From positions 1 to 64,000 of the forward strand of contig NZ_SWAR01000032.1 in NCBI RefSeq assembly GCF_006386545.1: 64,000 bases of DNA. Reading direction: 5' to 3'. Of this stretch, positions 41,601-49,735 are shown piece by piece. Source of the stretch: Methylibium rhizosphaerae. Its GTDB lineage: Bacteria > Pseudomonadota > Gammaproteobacteria > Burkholderiales > Burkholderiaceae_C. The first letter of the stretch is position 1; every line of letters starts with the position of its first letter. The notes beneath the pieces are model-generated. The model was given only the letters and a program-made list of their open reading frames with translations. It was not told where the DNA came from and did not search any database. A program made the position numbers and the translations under genes.

Positions 41601-43491
41601 TCTCGCCTTCAGGCCGGCGTTTCCACGGCTCGGGCAACGCGTGAGACGCCGCGTCCATCGCCAAGGTGAGCGCCTCCTGGACCAACACGATGCTCGCGGC
41701 CGCCCCGGCCAGCTGCCCGCGGCTCACCGATCCCGCGCCCGACGCGCTGATCGGCTGGATGCCCGGCATGTAGTGGCCGTCCTGACCGCCCTTCATCTTC
41801 TCGTTGAGGGCGCTCATGGCCCACACATAGAGGAACTTCGAGGCGGTGTTGAGCACGGCGTTCGCCACGCGGGCGAGCTTGCTGCGGTCCTGCCCGTCGA
41901 CGAGCGGCTGGAAGGTGGCCAGGCGCAGGCCCGCCTGCACGAGCGTCGCGCCGTGGTCCTTGATCAGCGGGCCGGCCTTGAGCTGATCGCCGGTGGAGGT
42001 GACGAGCTTGGGGTCCGCGAAGCCGGTCTTGCTGCCATGCGCGCCGGTGTCGCGCCCGTGGTAGCTGTACACGTCCACATCGGCCTGCACCTTGCCCGCA
42101 CCGCCGAAGGCCGCCATGGATTCCTGGTGCGCCTTGGCGGGCTGCGGGTTGGCGAGCGACAGCTTGATGCCTTTTTTGTCCACCTTGAGGTCGTGCACCG
42201 CACCGTCTTCGGTGGTGATGCGGATGTGCGCGCCGGGCGTGGCCCTCACCACCGCGTCGCGCAGGCCGGACACGCCGGCCTCGAGGTCGGGCTCCCGCCG
42301 GCCGAAGAGTTTCTCTTTCGCCGCATGCAGCCGCCGCTGCGTGTTGCCCTGCTTCACGCCCTTGTGGTCGAGGGCCGGGCCCATGAGCTCCCAGCCCTTG
42401 ATGCCGTGGATCTCGGCCAGCGTGGGGCCTTCGCACCAGGCCGGCGCCAGCTTCCTGACCTCGCCGGGCAGGCTGTCGGACAGGATGCTCTCCTTGCGCG
42501 GCGCGTTCCCGTTGTCGTTGCGGAAGATGATCAGCCGGTTCTCGGTGGCGTTGTAGTCGAGCTGGAACTTGCGCGTGCCGTTGGCCAGCATCGGCCCTGC
42601 GCCCGGGCACATCGCCGCCTCCGAGTTGGCCCAGCTTTCGCGCCAGGCCATCTTGGTGTCGTTGGGCGGCAGCGGCATCACGGGCGTGTCGGACTCCTTG
42701 CCGTCGCGCCGGGCGACCAACTCCGATTCGTTGGACAGGCGCTTGATCTCGGAGCGCAACGGCGTCTCCATCTTGTTCTGTACCTTGCCCAGTTCTTCGT
42801 GGCCGGCGGCGGTCGTCGCGCTGCTGGAGGCGACGTGAGGCGAGTGGGTCGCCATCGCCTTCTCCAGCGCGCTGAAGTCGATCAGCCGGTCGCCATAGCC
42901 CTTGACGAAGAAGCGCTCCCCGGCGGGCTGCGCCGCATCCGCGCTCGGCACCTGCGCCTTGATGACGGCGAACTGCTCGGCCACGACGGTGCGCCCCCCC
43001 GGGGTGCCGGGCGGGCCGTCATAGGCGGGAATCTTCAGGAGACCGACGTGATCGTTCATCGACGCCAGCTGCTTGCCGGCCGATGCCGAGGGGATGAAGT
43101 GAGCGCCGAAGCTCGCTTCGAAGGCCTGGAGCTGCTCGCGGGTCGCCCCGTACTGCTGCAGCGTGTCGACGTATTTCTGCAGGGGCGGCCTGTTGTCCGC
43201 GACGAGCGCAGCGGCCACGCCTTGGGCCGCGACCTCGGCCGCCTTCTGGAGCGCCACGGGAGGGTTGACGTCCGCCAGCTCGATCTCCTGCCGGGCGGAC
43301 GTCGAGGCGATGGCGCTGCCGCGCGGCGGCAGGCTTCCTGGTGCCGACGACGTGCGTGCGGGCAGTGCGCCGCTCGCGGCCGCAAGTGGCTGTGAGGACG
43401 GCTCGAGCCTGGCCGAGCTGCTGCCGACTGGGAGGTCCGCCGAAGGGGTAAGGGCGGTGCTGGATGCCTTGCCGACGCGATCGATGGCCAT
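38617..43491 (-). CDS. Giant Hrp-regulated effector candidate with ADP-ribosyltransferase domain
   Basis: 1,624 residues from the ATG at 43491 (the frame extends upstream, but the PIP promoter lies inside that extension). The N-terminal 90 residues are Ser/Pro/Ala-rich, as in T3SS signals. The middle is helical with no known fold. Residues about 1150-1245 show an R-S-E mono-ADP-ribosyltransferase core: MFRAVV (Arg1153), SATMSTP (1190-1196, the S-T-S strand), then SLRIDMNQESGVNIAKWADL and QGEVIMMPGAVMHV, with Gln1237-Gly-Glu1239 as the Q/E-x-E catalytic loop. QxE types elsewhere modify Asn or other non-Arg residues. A perfect PIP box and -10 drive it. No named effector family is recognised. 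Confidence 0.78.
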   Translation of the reverse strand: MAIDRVGKASSTALTPSADLPVGSSSARLEPSSQPLAAASGALPARTSSAPGSLPPRGSAIASTSARQEIELADVNPPVALQKAAEVAAQGVAAALVADNRPPLQKYVDTLQQYGATREQLQAFEASFGAHFIPSASAGKQLASMNDHVGLLKIPAYDGPPGTPGGRTVVAEQFAVIKAQVPSADAAQPAGERFFVKGYGDRLIDFSALEKAMATHSPHVASSSATTAAGHEELGKVQNKMETPLRSEIKRLSNESELVARRDGKESDTPVMPLPPNDTKMAWRESWANSEAAMCPGAGPMLANGTRKFQLDYNATENRLIIFRNDNGNAPRKESILSDSLPGEVRKLAPAWCEGPTLAEIHGIKGWELMGPALDHKGVKQGNTQRRLHAAKEKLFGRREPDLEAGVSGLRDAVVRATPGAHIRITTEDGAVHDLKVDKKGIKLSLANPQPAKAHQESMAAFGGAGKVQADVDVYSYHGRDTGAHGSKTGFADPKLVTSTGDQLKAGPLIKDHGATLVQAGLRLATFQPLVDGQDRSKLARVANAVLNTASKFLYVWAMSALNEKMKGGQDGHYMPGIQPISASGAGSVSRGQLAGAAASIVLVQEALTLAMDAASHALPEPWKRRPEGEIMRNLKQFAVPMCEEMVRLMINLGLQKGMGIARGGAIDFGTLAGTSAAKGGIELWRQHAGPDRSNHPLANAALDVAQGVQYNVARAIGNAGSSQQGLSTATFSEALINRLVTRGYDQIVTPGVKEGLNATGVIGANASAFNGQLSQEYHIEHLAAKVGSAMKGMVDELKVQGFKDLHAEAGGLMATLHAKTQDVVAGAARWESGPEFHSDHVLRAERVKQKLNRVDLVLEQPSVLAPDWLKGLSQQLGLMKKAVEAEVQKDPSIRDNVQRAGKFATLDEQPQLAHLQKNEERFDTRVKLAGDKLSAAQHSESAGASPQETSRLLMSPMTNSLEEASTRQQKFANKQAEALYDHVIKVPEAADHSLREDDESMGKRRVPGPVNVGYDLVPRSFGSDARVSRKHTTFSTLPQSKTYEKNLRMAQEPGIDSIKSKDQLPPAVQARIEMAVRDYTVESQFFHYPLRWQVTGELQHERVAPGIDVPYNVMNRRGNIDGSKNQKVDPIEALYVNLGAQVSDKFPTEMFRAVVTEAAYKARLEGGEKPGDAGLMTVGSRGVLTEILSATMSTPMAAGFNLPISNYGGAPRENSLRIDMNQESGVNIAKWADLVQGEVIMMPGAVMHVELIDETAGKGAKKPEANKQDIGQVVYMKAVDTYALELAHDAFMAYKHGGQLDKKPEDGALMIDPKSGHFFKFDEKKNDIEAISETKNYFTGRQLESVNDQGQPGTEEARWRKPYTSDGATRATKDGIHMAILRGDPIVPFLDQATENVHHAWFSKKAQLAGTFNVERGRAEGLRKEETRTQARGVAGQITQMNLDTPLRDKGTASTEMLAWLATSMLRQPIQLVPVDDSGAAPKLGNPKDGTVINQTYDKVDLQHARQSITGRNPPQALLIGVGERGYYAVKHDGGEFKPQARIGEDKSLGNLLHAVVRAGYAKPSQYVESDGKLTPDARAQASVDGLLDKMKQFVQTEYLVLQQALVKKNDEMDPKGKRVVEG

Positions 43492-43535
43492 GGTGGTCTG
43501 GAGCGGTGGCTCCACAGCAGCTACTACTGCCGGCC

Positions 43536-43597
43536 AATCTAGGGTTTCGAGCGGGCGGCCCCGGGGCGCGGTGCGAACAGCTTCTGCTGCGCGCGAA
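43536..43597 (-). promoter_or_regulatory. PIP box (perfect, minus strand) and -10 for the ADP-ribosyltransferase effector
   Basis: On the minus strand TTCGC (43597-43593), 15 bases, TTCGC (43577-43573), 31 bases, TAGATT (43541-43536), 45 bases before the ATG at 43491. Confidence 0.85.
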
Positions 43598-43627
43598 GTG
43601 AAGGGATGGCGGAGGCCGCCCGCCGCC

Positions 43628-45850
43628 TCACAGCGCCGTGGGCAATACGGGCACGGGCTCGAGGGGCATGGGCGTGCCCTGTGGTGCCTGCAGAGCCGCC
43701 GCGCAGTCGCCCTTGGCGTACCTGAAGCGGGCCTGCACCGCCAGGCCGACAGGGTGCTGCGTGAGCCAGGGCCCAAGGCCAGCCAGCAGCGTGCCGGCGG
43801 CGTCGAGCTCGCCGTCCTCGATGGCCAGCCATGCGCCGTCCAGGCAGGCGTAGGCGCGCCACATCCCCGCCGGGGCGGTGGCCGCCACGTCCCCCAGCCG
43901 GCGGCGTGCTGCTTCGCGGTCGCCGCGCAAATGAGCCATCAGCGCCTGGCCATGGCCCAGTGCCGCATGCAGGGTGGGATCGTCGCCCAGGCCGGGCAGC
44001 TCGAGCGCCTGCGCACGGGCGGTTTCGGCGGCCTCGGTCTGGCCCGACAGCGCCAGCGAGATCACCCTCCACGGAATGGCGTCCCGCACGTACAGCAGGG
44101 CCTCCGAATCGCGGAAGATCGCCATCGCCTTGTCGAGCATGTCGGCGGCCTGTTCGTGTGCGCCTTCGCAGGCGGCATGGTGGCCGCGGGCCGTCAGCAG
44201 GAAGGCGTTCTGCACCGGGGCGCTCGTCTCGACCTGGTCGGCCTCGGCCATCAGGCGGCGCATCTGTGGCAGCGACCGGCGCTGGCGGTAGAGCAGGCTC
44301 AGCCGTTCGATCGCGATGGTGCGCAGCCGCAGGTTGCGCATCGACTGTGCAATCGGCAGCGCACTCTCGCTGTTGCGAACGGCTTCGTCGAGCAGCCCGA
44401 GATCGACGCACGGGTACACGGCGTTGAGCAGCGTCATCGCATGCAGATCCTGCAGGCGGTGCTGCCCGGTGAGCCCGATCACGTTGCGGAAGATGTCGAG
44501 GCCGCGCTGCGGGTCGCCCATCGCCATGGCCGCCAGGCCGAAGCTGCCGAGAAAACGCACATGCTCGACCACGTCGCCGCCGGCGTCGTGCAGGCGTTCC
44601 ATTTCGTCCAGGCATTGCCGCGCGGCCGCGAAGTCCCGCTCATGGATGAGTATGCCGATCAGCACGCGCAGGGCGGACTTCCGCTCCTGCGTCTGGTTCA
44701 GCTCGTCGGCCAGGCGCATCGCCTCGGCGAGGTGTGCCTTGGCATGCCGCAGGCCCTGGGGCGAGAGCCGGTTGTTGTAGGCCCTGGCCAGGGCTTCGTG
44801 CACGGCGATGGCGAGGCGGGGCTGGCCCGCGGAGCGGACCTGCTCCAGCAGCCGCTCACCCAGGGAGAACGCGGCTTCGTCGCCGAGGAATGACAGGGCC
44901 CGAAGGTATTCGAGCTGGGCTCCGGTGTTGAGCGGCTCGATGTCGAGCACGACCTTGAACAGGTTGACCGCCGTGCGCCACCGGTGCTCGCCGCTGGCCT
45001 GCAGCGCGCGCGCCAGCGCCTCGTTCACCAGCGGGTCGGCCGACTCGTAGCCGACGCTGGCCGGCGCCGCGTCGCCGTCGAGGACCAGTGCCGTGAGCGA
45101 CGATGCCAGGCGCTGGCCGAGCCCGGTGAGCTCGGGGCCCACCAGGCGCTGCTGCCCGGGTTGCGACGACACGGTGTAGACGAGCACGTACTGGTCATGC
45201 TCCTTCGACACCGCGACATGCACCGCATGCCGGGCCCCCAGCAGGCGCGTGGCGACTTCCATGCGCTGTTCCGGCGGGGCCTGCGGTGCCAGCGTCTGCA
45301 GCGCCATCAGCAGCGAGCTGAGTTCGGGCAGTTGCAGCCGCGGATCGCTTTCCAGCGCGCGGGCCACCATGGACATGAGACCCAGCTCGATCCAGTCGAG
45401 GTCGGCCTGGCCGGTGCTGTTCTCGAACGGCAGCAGTGCCAGCGGCACCCGGCCGCGCGGTACGGGACGGCTCGCCGGCAGGGCGGCCGGCGGCTGCGGC
45501 CGGGCCTGCAGGGCCTGAGGGCTCGGCGGCTCGCCCTGCAGCAAGCTGCCGGTGAACCGGTACCCGGTGCCGTGCACGGTCTTGATCAGCCGGGCCACCC
45601 TGCCGTTGTCGCCGATGCACTGGCGAGCCTTCATGACCGCGCGGGCAATGACCCCGGGCGACGGGCATTGGCCGGGCCAGAGTTCGTCGAGCAGCTCGTC
45701 CTTCGTGACGACCCGATCGCGGCGGTGGATCAGATACACGAGCAGGTCGAACGGCCGCGGTTCCACCGGCTGCAGCCGGCCGTCGAGCACGATCTCGCGG
45801 GCGGCCAGGCGCACCTCGCAGCGCTCGAAACGGAAGCAGGTCTCGTCCAT
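43628..45850 (-). CDS. Winged-helix (OmpR-type) transcriptional regulator with TPR sensor domain
   Basis: 740 residues. The N-terminal DNA-binding domain (about 1-105) has the trans_reg_C pattern: FDLLVYLIHRRDRVVTKDELLDELWPGQ, VIARAVMKARQCIGDN, LIKTVHGTGYRF. A linker and a long helical TPR region (about 250-735) follow. No receiver and no transmembrane helix are visible, so it is a soluble CadC/HilA-like activator that probably binds a protein or small ligand with its TPRs. It ends just before the PIP promoter of the giant effector and follows the nucleoside hydrolase gene by 15 bases, so it could regulate either side. Confidence 0.85.
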   Translation of the reverse strand: MDETCFRFERCEVRLAAREIVLDGRLQPVEPRPFDLLVYLIHRRDRVVTKDELLDELWPGQCPSPGVIARAVMKARQCIGDNGRVARLIKTVHGTGYRFTGSLLQGEPPSPQALQARPQPPAALPASRPVPRGRVPLALLPFENSTGQADLDWIELGLMSMVARALESDPRLQLPELSSLLMALQTLAPQAPPEQRMEVATRLLGARHAVHVAVSKEHDQYVLVYTVSSQPGQQRLVGPELTGLGQRLASSLTALVLDGDAAPASVGYESADPLVNEALARALQASGEHRWRTAVNLFKVVLDIEPLNTGAQLEYLRALSFLGDEAAFSLGERLLEQVRSAGQPRLAIAVHEALARAYNNRLSPQGLRHAKAHLAEAMRLADELNQTQERKSALRVLIGILIHERDFAAARQCLDEMERLHDAGGDVVEHVRFLGSFGLAAMAMGDPQRGLDIFRNVIGLTGQHRLQDLHAMTLLNAVYPCVDLGLLDEAVRNSESALPIAQSMRNLRLRTIAIERLSLLYRQRRSLPQMRRLMAEADQVETSAPVQNAFLLTARGHHAACEGAHEQAADMLDKAMAIFRDSEALLYVRDAIPWRVISLALSGQTEAAETARAQALELPGLGDDPTLHAALGHGQALMAHLRGDREAARRRLGDVAATAPAGMWRAYACLDGAWLAIEDGELDAAGTLLAGLGPWLTQHPVGLAVQARFRYAKGDCAAALQAPQGTPMPLEPVPVLPTAL

Positions 45851-45865
45851 GGGCGGGACCCGGGG

Positions 45866-46786
45866 TCAGGGCAGCGTGGCGATGCGTTCGCGCACGAGCG
45901 CCAGCAGGCGCGGCCCGTCGACGTGGGTGTAGACGATCGCGTTGACCCGTTCGCCGTCGGTGCTGCTGTCGCTGCGCAGGCGCCGCGCGCAGCTGCGGCC
46001 CTCGTTGGGGCCCGGGAGCCAGTCGACCTCCACCGTGCAGGCTTCGCCCTTGAACAGCGAGGGCTCCAGCAGCCAGGCCACCGGGCAGGCGTCGTGCAGC
46101 AGCGGGTCTTCGAGCGCATAGGCGCGCAGCATGGCGTGTGCGGCGCGGCCGCAGCGGGTGTCGAGCATGCCGAGGGATTCGATCCAGTCGGCCGCCATCA
46201 CGGCTTTCGAGGTCACGTCCAGGCCGAACATGTGAACCTGCCGGCCGGACTCCATGACCGTGCTGGCGGCCAGCGGGTCGGCGTGGAAATTGAACTCCGC
46301 GAGCGGCGTGATGTTGCCCGGCCGGAATGCCGCACCGCCCATCACCACCAGCGCCTTCGCGCGCCGGAGCAGGCCTGGATGCTTGATCTCGGCCAGGGCC
46401 AGGTTGGTGAGCGGTCCCACCGCCACCAGCGTGACGCTGCCGGCAGGTTCGGCCAGCAGCATGCGGGCGATGAAATCGCTCGCATGTTCGGCGGCCGGTG
46501 CACGGCCTGCGGGCAGCACCACGCCGCCCAGGCCGTCCTCGCCGTGCACGAGGTTGCAGCGGGCCTCGGCCTGCGCGAGCGGGCGCACCGCGCCTGCGAA
46601 CACCGGCACGTCGTCGCGGCCTGCCAGGCCCATGAGCCGGCAGGCGTTGGCGGCGGTGATGCCGGCCGGCCGGTTGCCGGCCACGGTGGTGATGCCCAGG
46701 AGCTCGAGCTCGGGGCTGCCGCAGGCCAGCAGCAGCGCGAGCGCGTCATCGATGCCCGGATCGCAATCGAGGATGAGGCGCGTCAT
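45866..46786 (-). CDS. Inosine/uridine-preferring nucleoside hydrolase
   Basis: 306 residues with the family signature DCDPGIDDALALLLA near the start (the Ca-binding DxDxxxDD), then GNRPAGITAANACRLMGLAG, VTLVAVGPLTNLALA and EFNFHADPLAAS. It cleaves ribonucleosides to base and ribose. The start at 46786 overlaps the ribokinase stop by four bases (ATGA). It is the last catabolic gene of an eight-gene operon. Ribose released here would be used by the adjacent kinase. Confidence 0.93.
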   Translation of the reverse strand: MTRLILDCDPGIDDALALLLACGSPELELLGITTVAGNRPAGITAANACRLMGLAGRDDVPVFAGAVRPLAQAEARCNLVHGEDGLGGVVLPAGRAPAAEHASDFIARMLLAEPAGSVTLVAVGPLTNLALAEIKHPGLLRRAKALVVMGGAAFRPGNITPLAEFNFHADPLAASTVMESGRQVHMFGLDVTSKAVMAADWIESLGMLDTRCGRAAHAMLRAYALEDPLLHDACPVAWLLEPSLFKGEACTVEVDWLPGPNEGRSCARRLRSDSSTDGERVNAIVYTHVDGPRLLALVRERIATLP

Positions 46787-47712
46787 GCAACCGCCTCCGG
46801 TGCGCTCATGTTCATGTGCTCGTCGATCTCTGCGCGCGACGGCTGTGCCGCCTGCGCGCCGGGTCGCTGGCAGGCCAGCGCGGCGGCGGTGGATGCGAGC
46901 GCCATGGCGCGCTCCGGTGTCTCGCCGGTGGCCAGTGCGCCGCACAGCACGCCGGCATAGGTGTCGCCCGCGCCGGTGGTGTCCACCGCCTGCACGGCCG
47001 GGGCGCTGGCATGCAGGTGCCGGCCGTCGGGCTGCACGAGCATGGAGCCGGCGGCGCCCTGCGTCACCAGCACGTCCAGGTGCAAGGCGCTGGCCAGCCG
47101 CTGAGCGCGTTGCAGCGGGCCCTCGCCGGCGATGCCGCGCTGTGCGCACAGCTGCTCGAGCTCGATGCCGTTGACGATGAGCAGGTCGACCGCGTCGAGC
47201 GGCTGCAGCAGCTCCTGCGGCGGCAGCGGCGATGCATTGAGCACCACCTTGCAGCCGGCCAGGCGAGCACGCCAGGCGAGCGCCTGGCTTTCCGGCCAGG
47301 GCACTTCGAGCTGCAGCAGCAGCACGCGCGAGTCGTGCAGCACCGTGTCGGGCACCTGGGCGGCACACGCTGCATGGTTGGCGCCGGGCGCCACGACGAT
47401 GGTGTTCTCGCCCGCCTCGCCGACGGTGATGACGGCCAGGCCGGTCGGGTCGCCGGCCGACACTTCCACACCGGCGAGGTCCACGCCGGCCTCGCGCAGC
47501 AGCGCCAGCGCGGCCGTCGCGAAGGCGTCCTGCCCCACCTTGCCGAACAGCCGGGTCGGCACGCCGAAGCGGCGGGCGGCATGGGCCTGGTTGGCGCCCT
47601 TGCCGCCGGGGGACAGCAGGGCGTTGCCGCCGAGCAGCGTTTCGCCCGGCTGCGGCAGCCGCGCGCTGCGCACCGAGACGTCGAGGTTGATCGATCCGAG
47701 GACGGTCAGCAT
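46783..47712 (-). CDS. rbsK: Ribokinase
   Basis: 309 residues of the PfkB family with both signatures: LLGGNALLSPGGKGANQAHAARRFG near the N-terminus and VDTTGAGDTYAGVLCGAL (catalytic Asp) near 240-260. MLTVLGSINLDVSV is the standard RbsK beginning. It phosphorylates ribose from the nucleoside hydrolase to ribose-5-phosphate. It overlaps the previous kinase gene by 7 bases and the next gene by 4. Confidence 0.92.
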   Translation of the reverse strand: MLTVLGSINLDVSVRSARLPQPGETLLGGNALLSPGGKGANQAHAARRFGVPTRLFGKVGQDAFATAALALLREAGVDLAGVEVSAGDPTGLAVITVGEAGENTIVVAPGANHAACAAQVPDTVLHDSRVLLLQLEVPWPESQALAWRARLAGCKVVLNASPLPPQELLQPLDAVDLLIVNGIELEQLCAQRGIAGEGPLQRAQRLASALHLDVLVTQGAAGSMLVQPDGRHLHASAPAVQAVDTTGAGDTYAGVLCGALATGETPERAMALASTAAALACQRPGAQAAQPSRAEIDEHMNMSAPEAVA

Positions 47713-48668
47713 GAGGACTCCGCGAGCGGCGGCTCCTGGCCGCCGCCAATGATGCGCTCCACCGCGGCCCGGTCGGGCATTGCGCTGCGTGCGCCCACGG
47801 CCGTGACGGCATGGCCGGCGGCCGCGCAGGCGAAGCGCAGGCAGTCCTGCAGGCCGCGGCCTTCGAGCCTGGCCAGCAGGAAGGCGGCGTTGAAGGTGTC
47901 GCCGGCGCCGGTGGTGTCGGCCACCTGCGGCTGTGCAAAGGCCGGCTGCAGGGCCGTGCCTTCCCGGCTCGCGGCCACCGCGCCGGCAGCGCCCAGCGTC
48001 ACCACCACCGCCTGCAGGCGGCTTTCGGCCAACAGGGCTGCGAGCGCCTCGGGCGTGGGCGATCGGCCGGTGCCGGCGGTGAAGCCGGATTCGTTGAAGA
48101 AGGCGATGTCGGCCAGCGCGATGCGCTGCAGCATCGCGTCGCGATCAGGCGCCACGGCGGCCTCGAGGTCGATGGCGACCTGCGCGCCGCATTCGTGCGC
48201 GAGGCGGCTGGCGTCGGCGAAGGCTTCGAGGTCGTAGGGCATGGCGTAGAGCACCCGCGTCTGCCGCAGCGCCGCGGCGAGGTCCGCAAGGTCGGGCTCG
48301 CACGGCGGCATCGGCAGGTACACGATGGCGCGGTCGCCTGAAGGCGGCACCATCGCGATCACGCAGGCGCAGGCACTGTGCGGTTCGGTGCGCAGGTGCG
48401 TCATGTCGACGCCGAAGTCCTGCAGCGACTGGCGAAGCAGCGCCGCGTGCGCGTCGTCGCCCACGCGCCCGTAAACCGCCGCGCGTCCGCCCAGCCTCGA
48501 GAACGCACAGGCGGCGTTGGCGGTGGTGCCGCCGGCATGGATGCCGAGCGGGCGGCCGACCACCTTCTCGCCGAAGCGGGAGGCTTCCTCCAGCGCGACG
48601 ACGACGTCGGCGCACGGGTCGCCGTGGGCGAGCAGGTCCCAGCGACGCGACATGGCCGGCACCGTCAT
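47706..48668 (-). CDS. PfkB-family sugar or nucleoside kinase
   Basis: 320 residues. GIHAGGTTANAACAFSRLGGRAAVYGRVGDD and VADTTGAGDTFNAAFLLARLEG are the two PfkB signatures, with Asp of GAGD as catalytic base. It differs clearly from the adjacent ribokinase, so it probably takes a second substrate, such as a nucleoside or another pentose from the same pathway. It overlaps the ADP-ribosylglycohydrolase gene by four bases. Confidence 0.9.
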   Translation of the reverse strand: MTVPAMSRRWDLLAHGDPCADVVVALEEASRFGEKVVGRPLGIHAGGTTANAACAFSRLGGRAAVYGRVGDDAHAALLRQSLQDFGVDMTHLRTEPHSACACVIAMVPPSGDRAIVYLPMPPCEPDLADLAAALRQTRVLYAMPYDLEAFADASRLAHECGAQVAIDLEAAVAPDRDAMLQRIALADIAFFNESGFTAGTGRSPTPEALAALLAESRLQAVVVTLGAAGAVAASREGTALQPAFAQPQVADTTGAGDTFNAAFLLARLEGRGLQDCLRFACAAAGHAVTAVGARSAMPDRAAVERIIGGGQEPPLAESSC

Positions 48669-49735
48669 GCGAGCTGCCGCTGCAGGTTGTGCCAGGCGAT
48701 GGCCGACAGCCCGCCGGCCAGGGCGTCCAGGCCGTATTCGGGCTCGTTGACCGCGCGGAACTCGGCCAGCAGGTCCTGCGGCAGCCCGGCAGTGCCGGCG
48801 CAGGCGCCGGCGATGGCGCCTGCCATGGTGGCGATGGAGTCGGTGTCGTTGCCCATGGAGGCGGCCAGCGCGATGGTGCGCAGCGGGTCGCCCTTGGCGT
48901 ACACCAGCACGCCCACGGCGGCGGGCACCGACTCGGCGGCGAGCACCGAGTTGCCGACCAGGCGCTCGATGCGCCGCATGAAAGCGTAGTCGTCGTCGGA
49001 CTTGCGCGCGATGTCGATGGCCAGGTCGAGCCGGGCGAGGTAGCTGGGCCCGGCCACCGTGCGGGCACGCTCGCGCGCCAGTCGCTCGCCGATGCGCCCG
49101 CCTTCGATGGCCGCGGCGACCGCGTCGTCGATCGACGGCGACACCAGCGCCTGCGACACCGCCGCGGCGATCGAGCAGGCAGCCGAGACGGCGACGTCGG
49201 TGTCGTGCGACGGCAGGCAGGTCACGAAGGCCTGCTCGCAGGCGGCTTCGAGATGGCCGGGGTGCGCCAGGCCCGCGGGCGCCACCCGCATGGCGGCGCC
49301 GTTGGTGATGCCCACGGTGGTCATCTTGCGGCGCGAGCGGCCGATGACGCCCACGCTGGCGGTGTCGGCGCCTTCCTGCAGGGCCTTCACGATGCCGGCG
49401 GTGCTGGGGCCCATGAAGCCGGCCTTGGGGCTGGTGTTCACCCAGTCGAGCAGGCAGTTGACCCAGCCGTCCTGGTCGAGCCGGCCCCCGGCGGCGACCA
49501 GTGCGCGGGCCAGGTAGTACATCTGGCTGGCATCGTCGGTCACCTCGGCGCGCTTGCCGGCGTTGGCGCCGGCGAAGGTGTCTTCGGAAGGCTGCTCGAA
49601 GCGGGTGACGAGGCCTCCGAAGGCGGCGGCGATTTCGTCGATGGTCCATTGCTCGGTGGGCGCGCCGAGTGCGTCGCCCATGCCGGCCAGCGACAGCGAA
49701 GCGAGGATCCGGTCGTGGATCACATCCTGGTTCAT
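48665..49735 (-). CDS. ADP-ribosylglycohydrolase-family protein
   Basis: 356 residues. AGMGDALGAPTE, EVTDDASQMYYLARAL and SMGNDTDSIATMAGAIAGA are the metal-binding motifs of the ARH/DraG fold, which cleaves N- or O-ribosyl bonds with two Mg ions. In nucleoside operons such proteins are thought to hydrolyse ADP-ribose derivatives or nucleosides with odd bases. It is coupled by four-base overlaps to the permease before it and the kinase after it. A role in breaking down NAD-derived ribosides is inferred from context. Confidence 0.88.
   Translation of the reverse strand: MNQDVIHDRILASLSLAGMGDALGAPTEQWTIDEIAAAFGGLVTRFEQPSEDTFAGANAGKRAEVTDDASQMYYLARALVAAGGRLDQDGWVNCLLDWVNTSPKAGFMGPSTAGIVKALQEGADTASVGVIGRSRRKMTTVGITNGAAMRVAPAGLAHPGHLEAACEQAFVTCLPSHDTDVAVSAACSIAAAVSQALVSPSIDDAVAAAIEGGRIGERLARERARTVAGPSYLARLDLAIDIARKSDDDYAFMRRIERLVGNSVLAAESVPAAVGVLVYAKGDPLRTIALAASMGNDTDSIATMAGAIAGACAGTAGLPQDLLAEFRAVNEPEYGLDALAGGLSAIAWHNLQRQLA

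Noticed and set aside
40513..43395. 960-codon plus-strand frame opposite the giant effector
   Set aside because: Its residues have shadow-type composition. The minus-strand protein carries a recognisable ART core and a PIP promoter.
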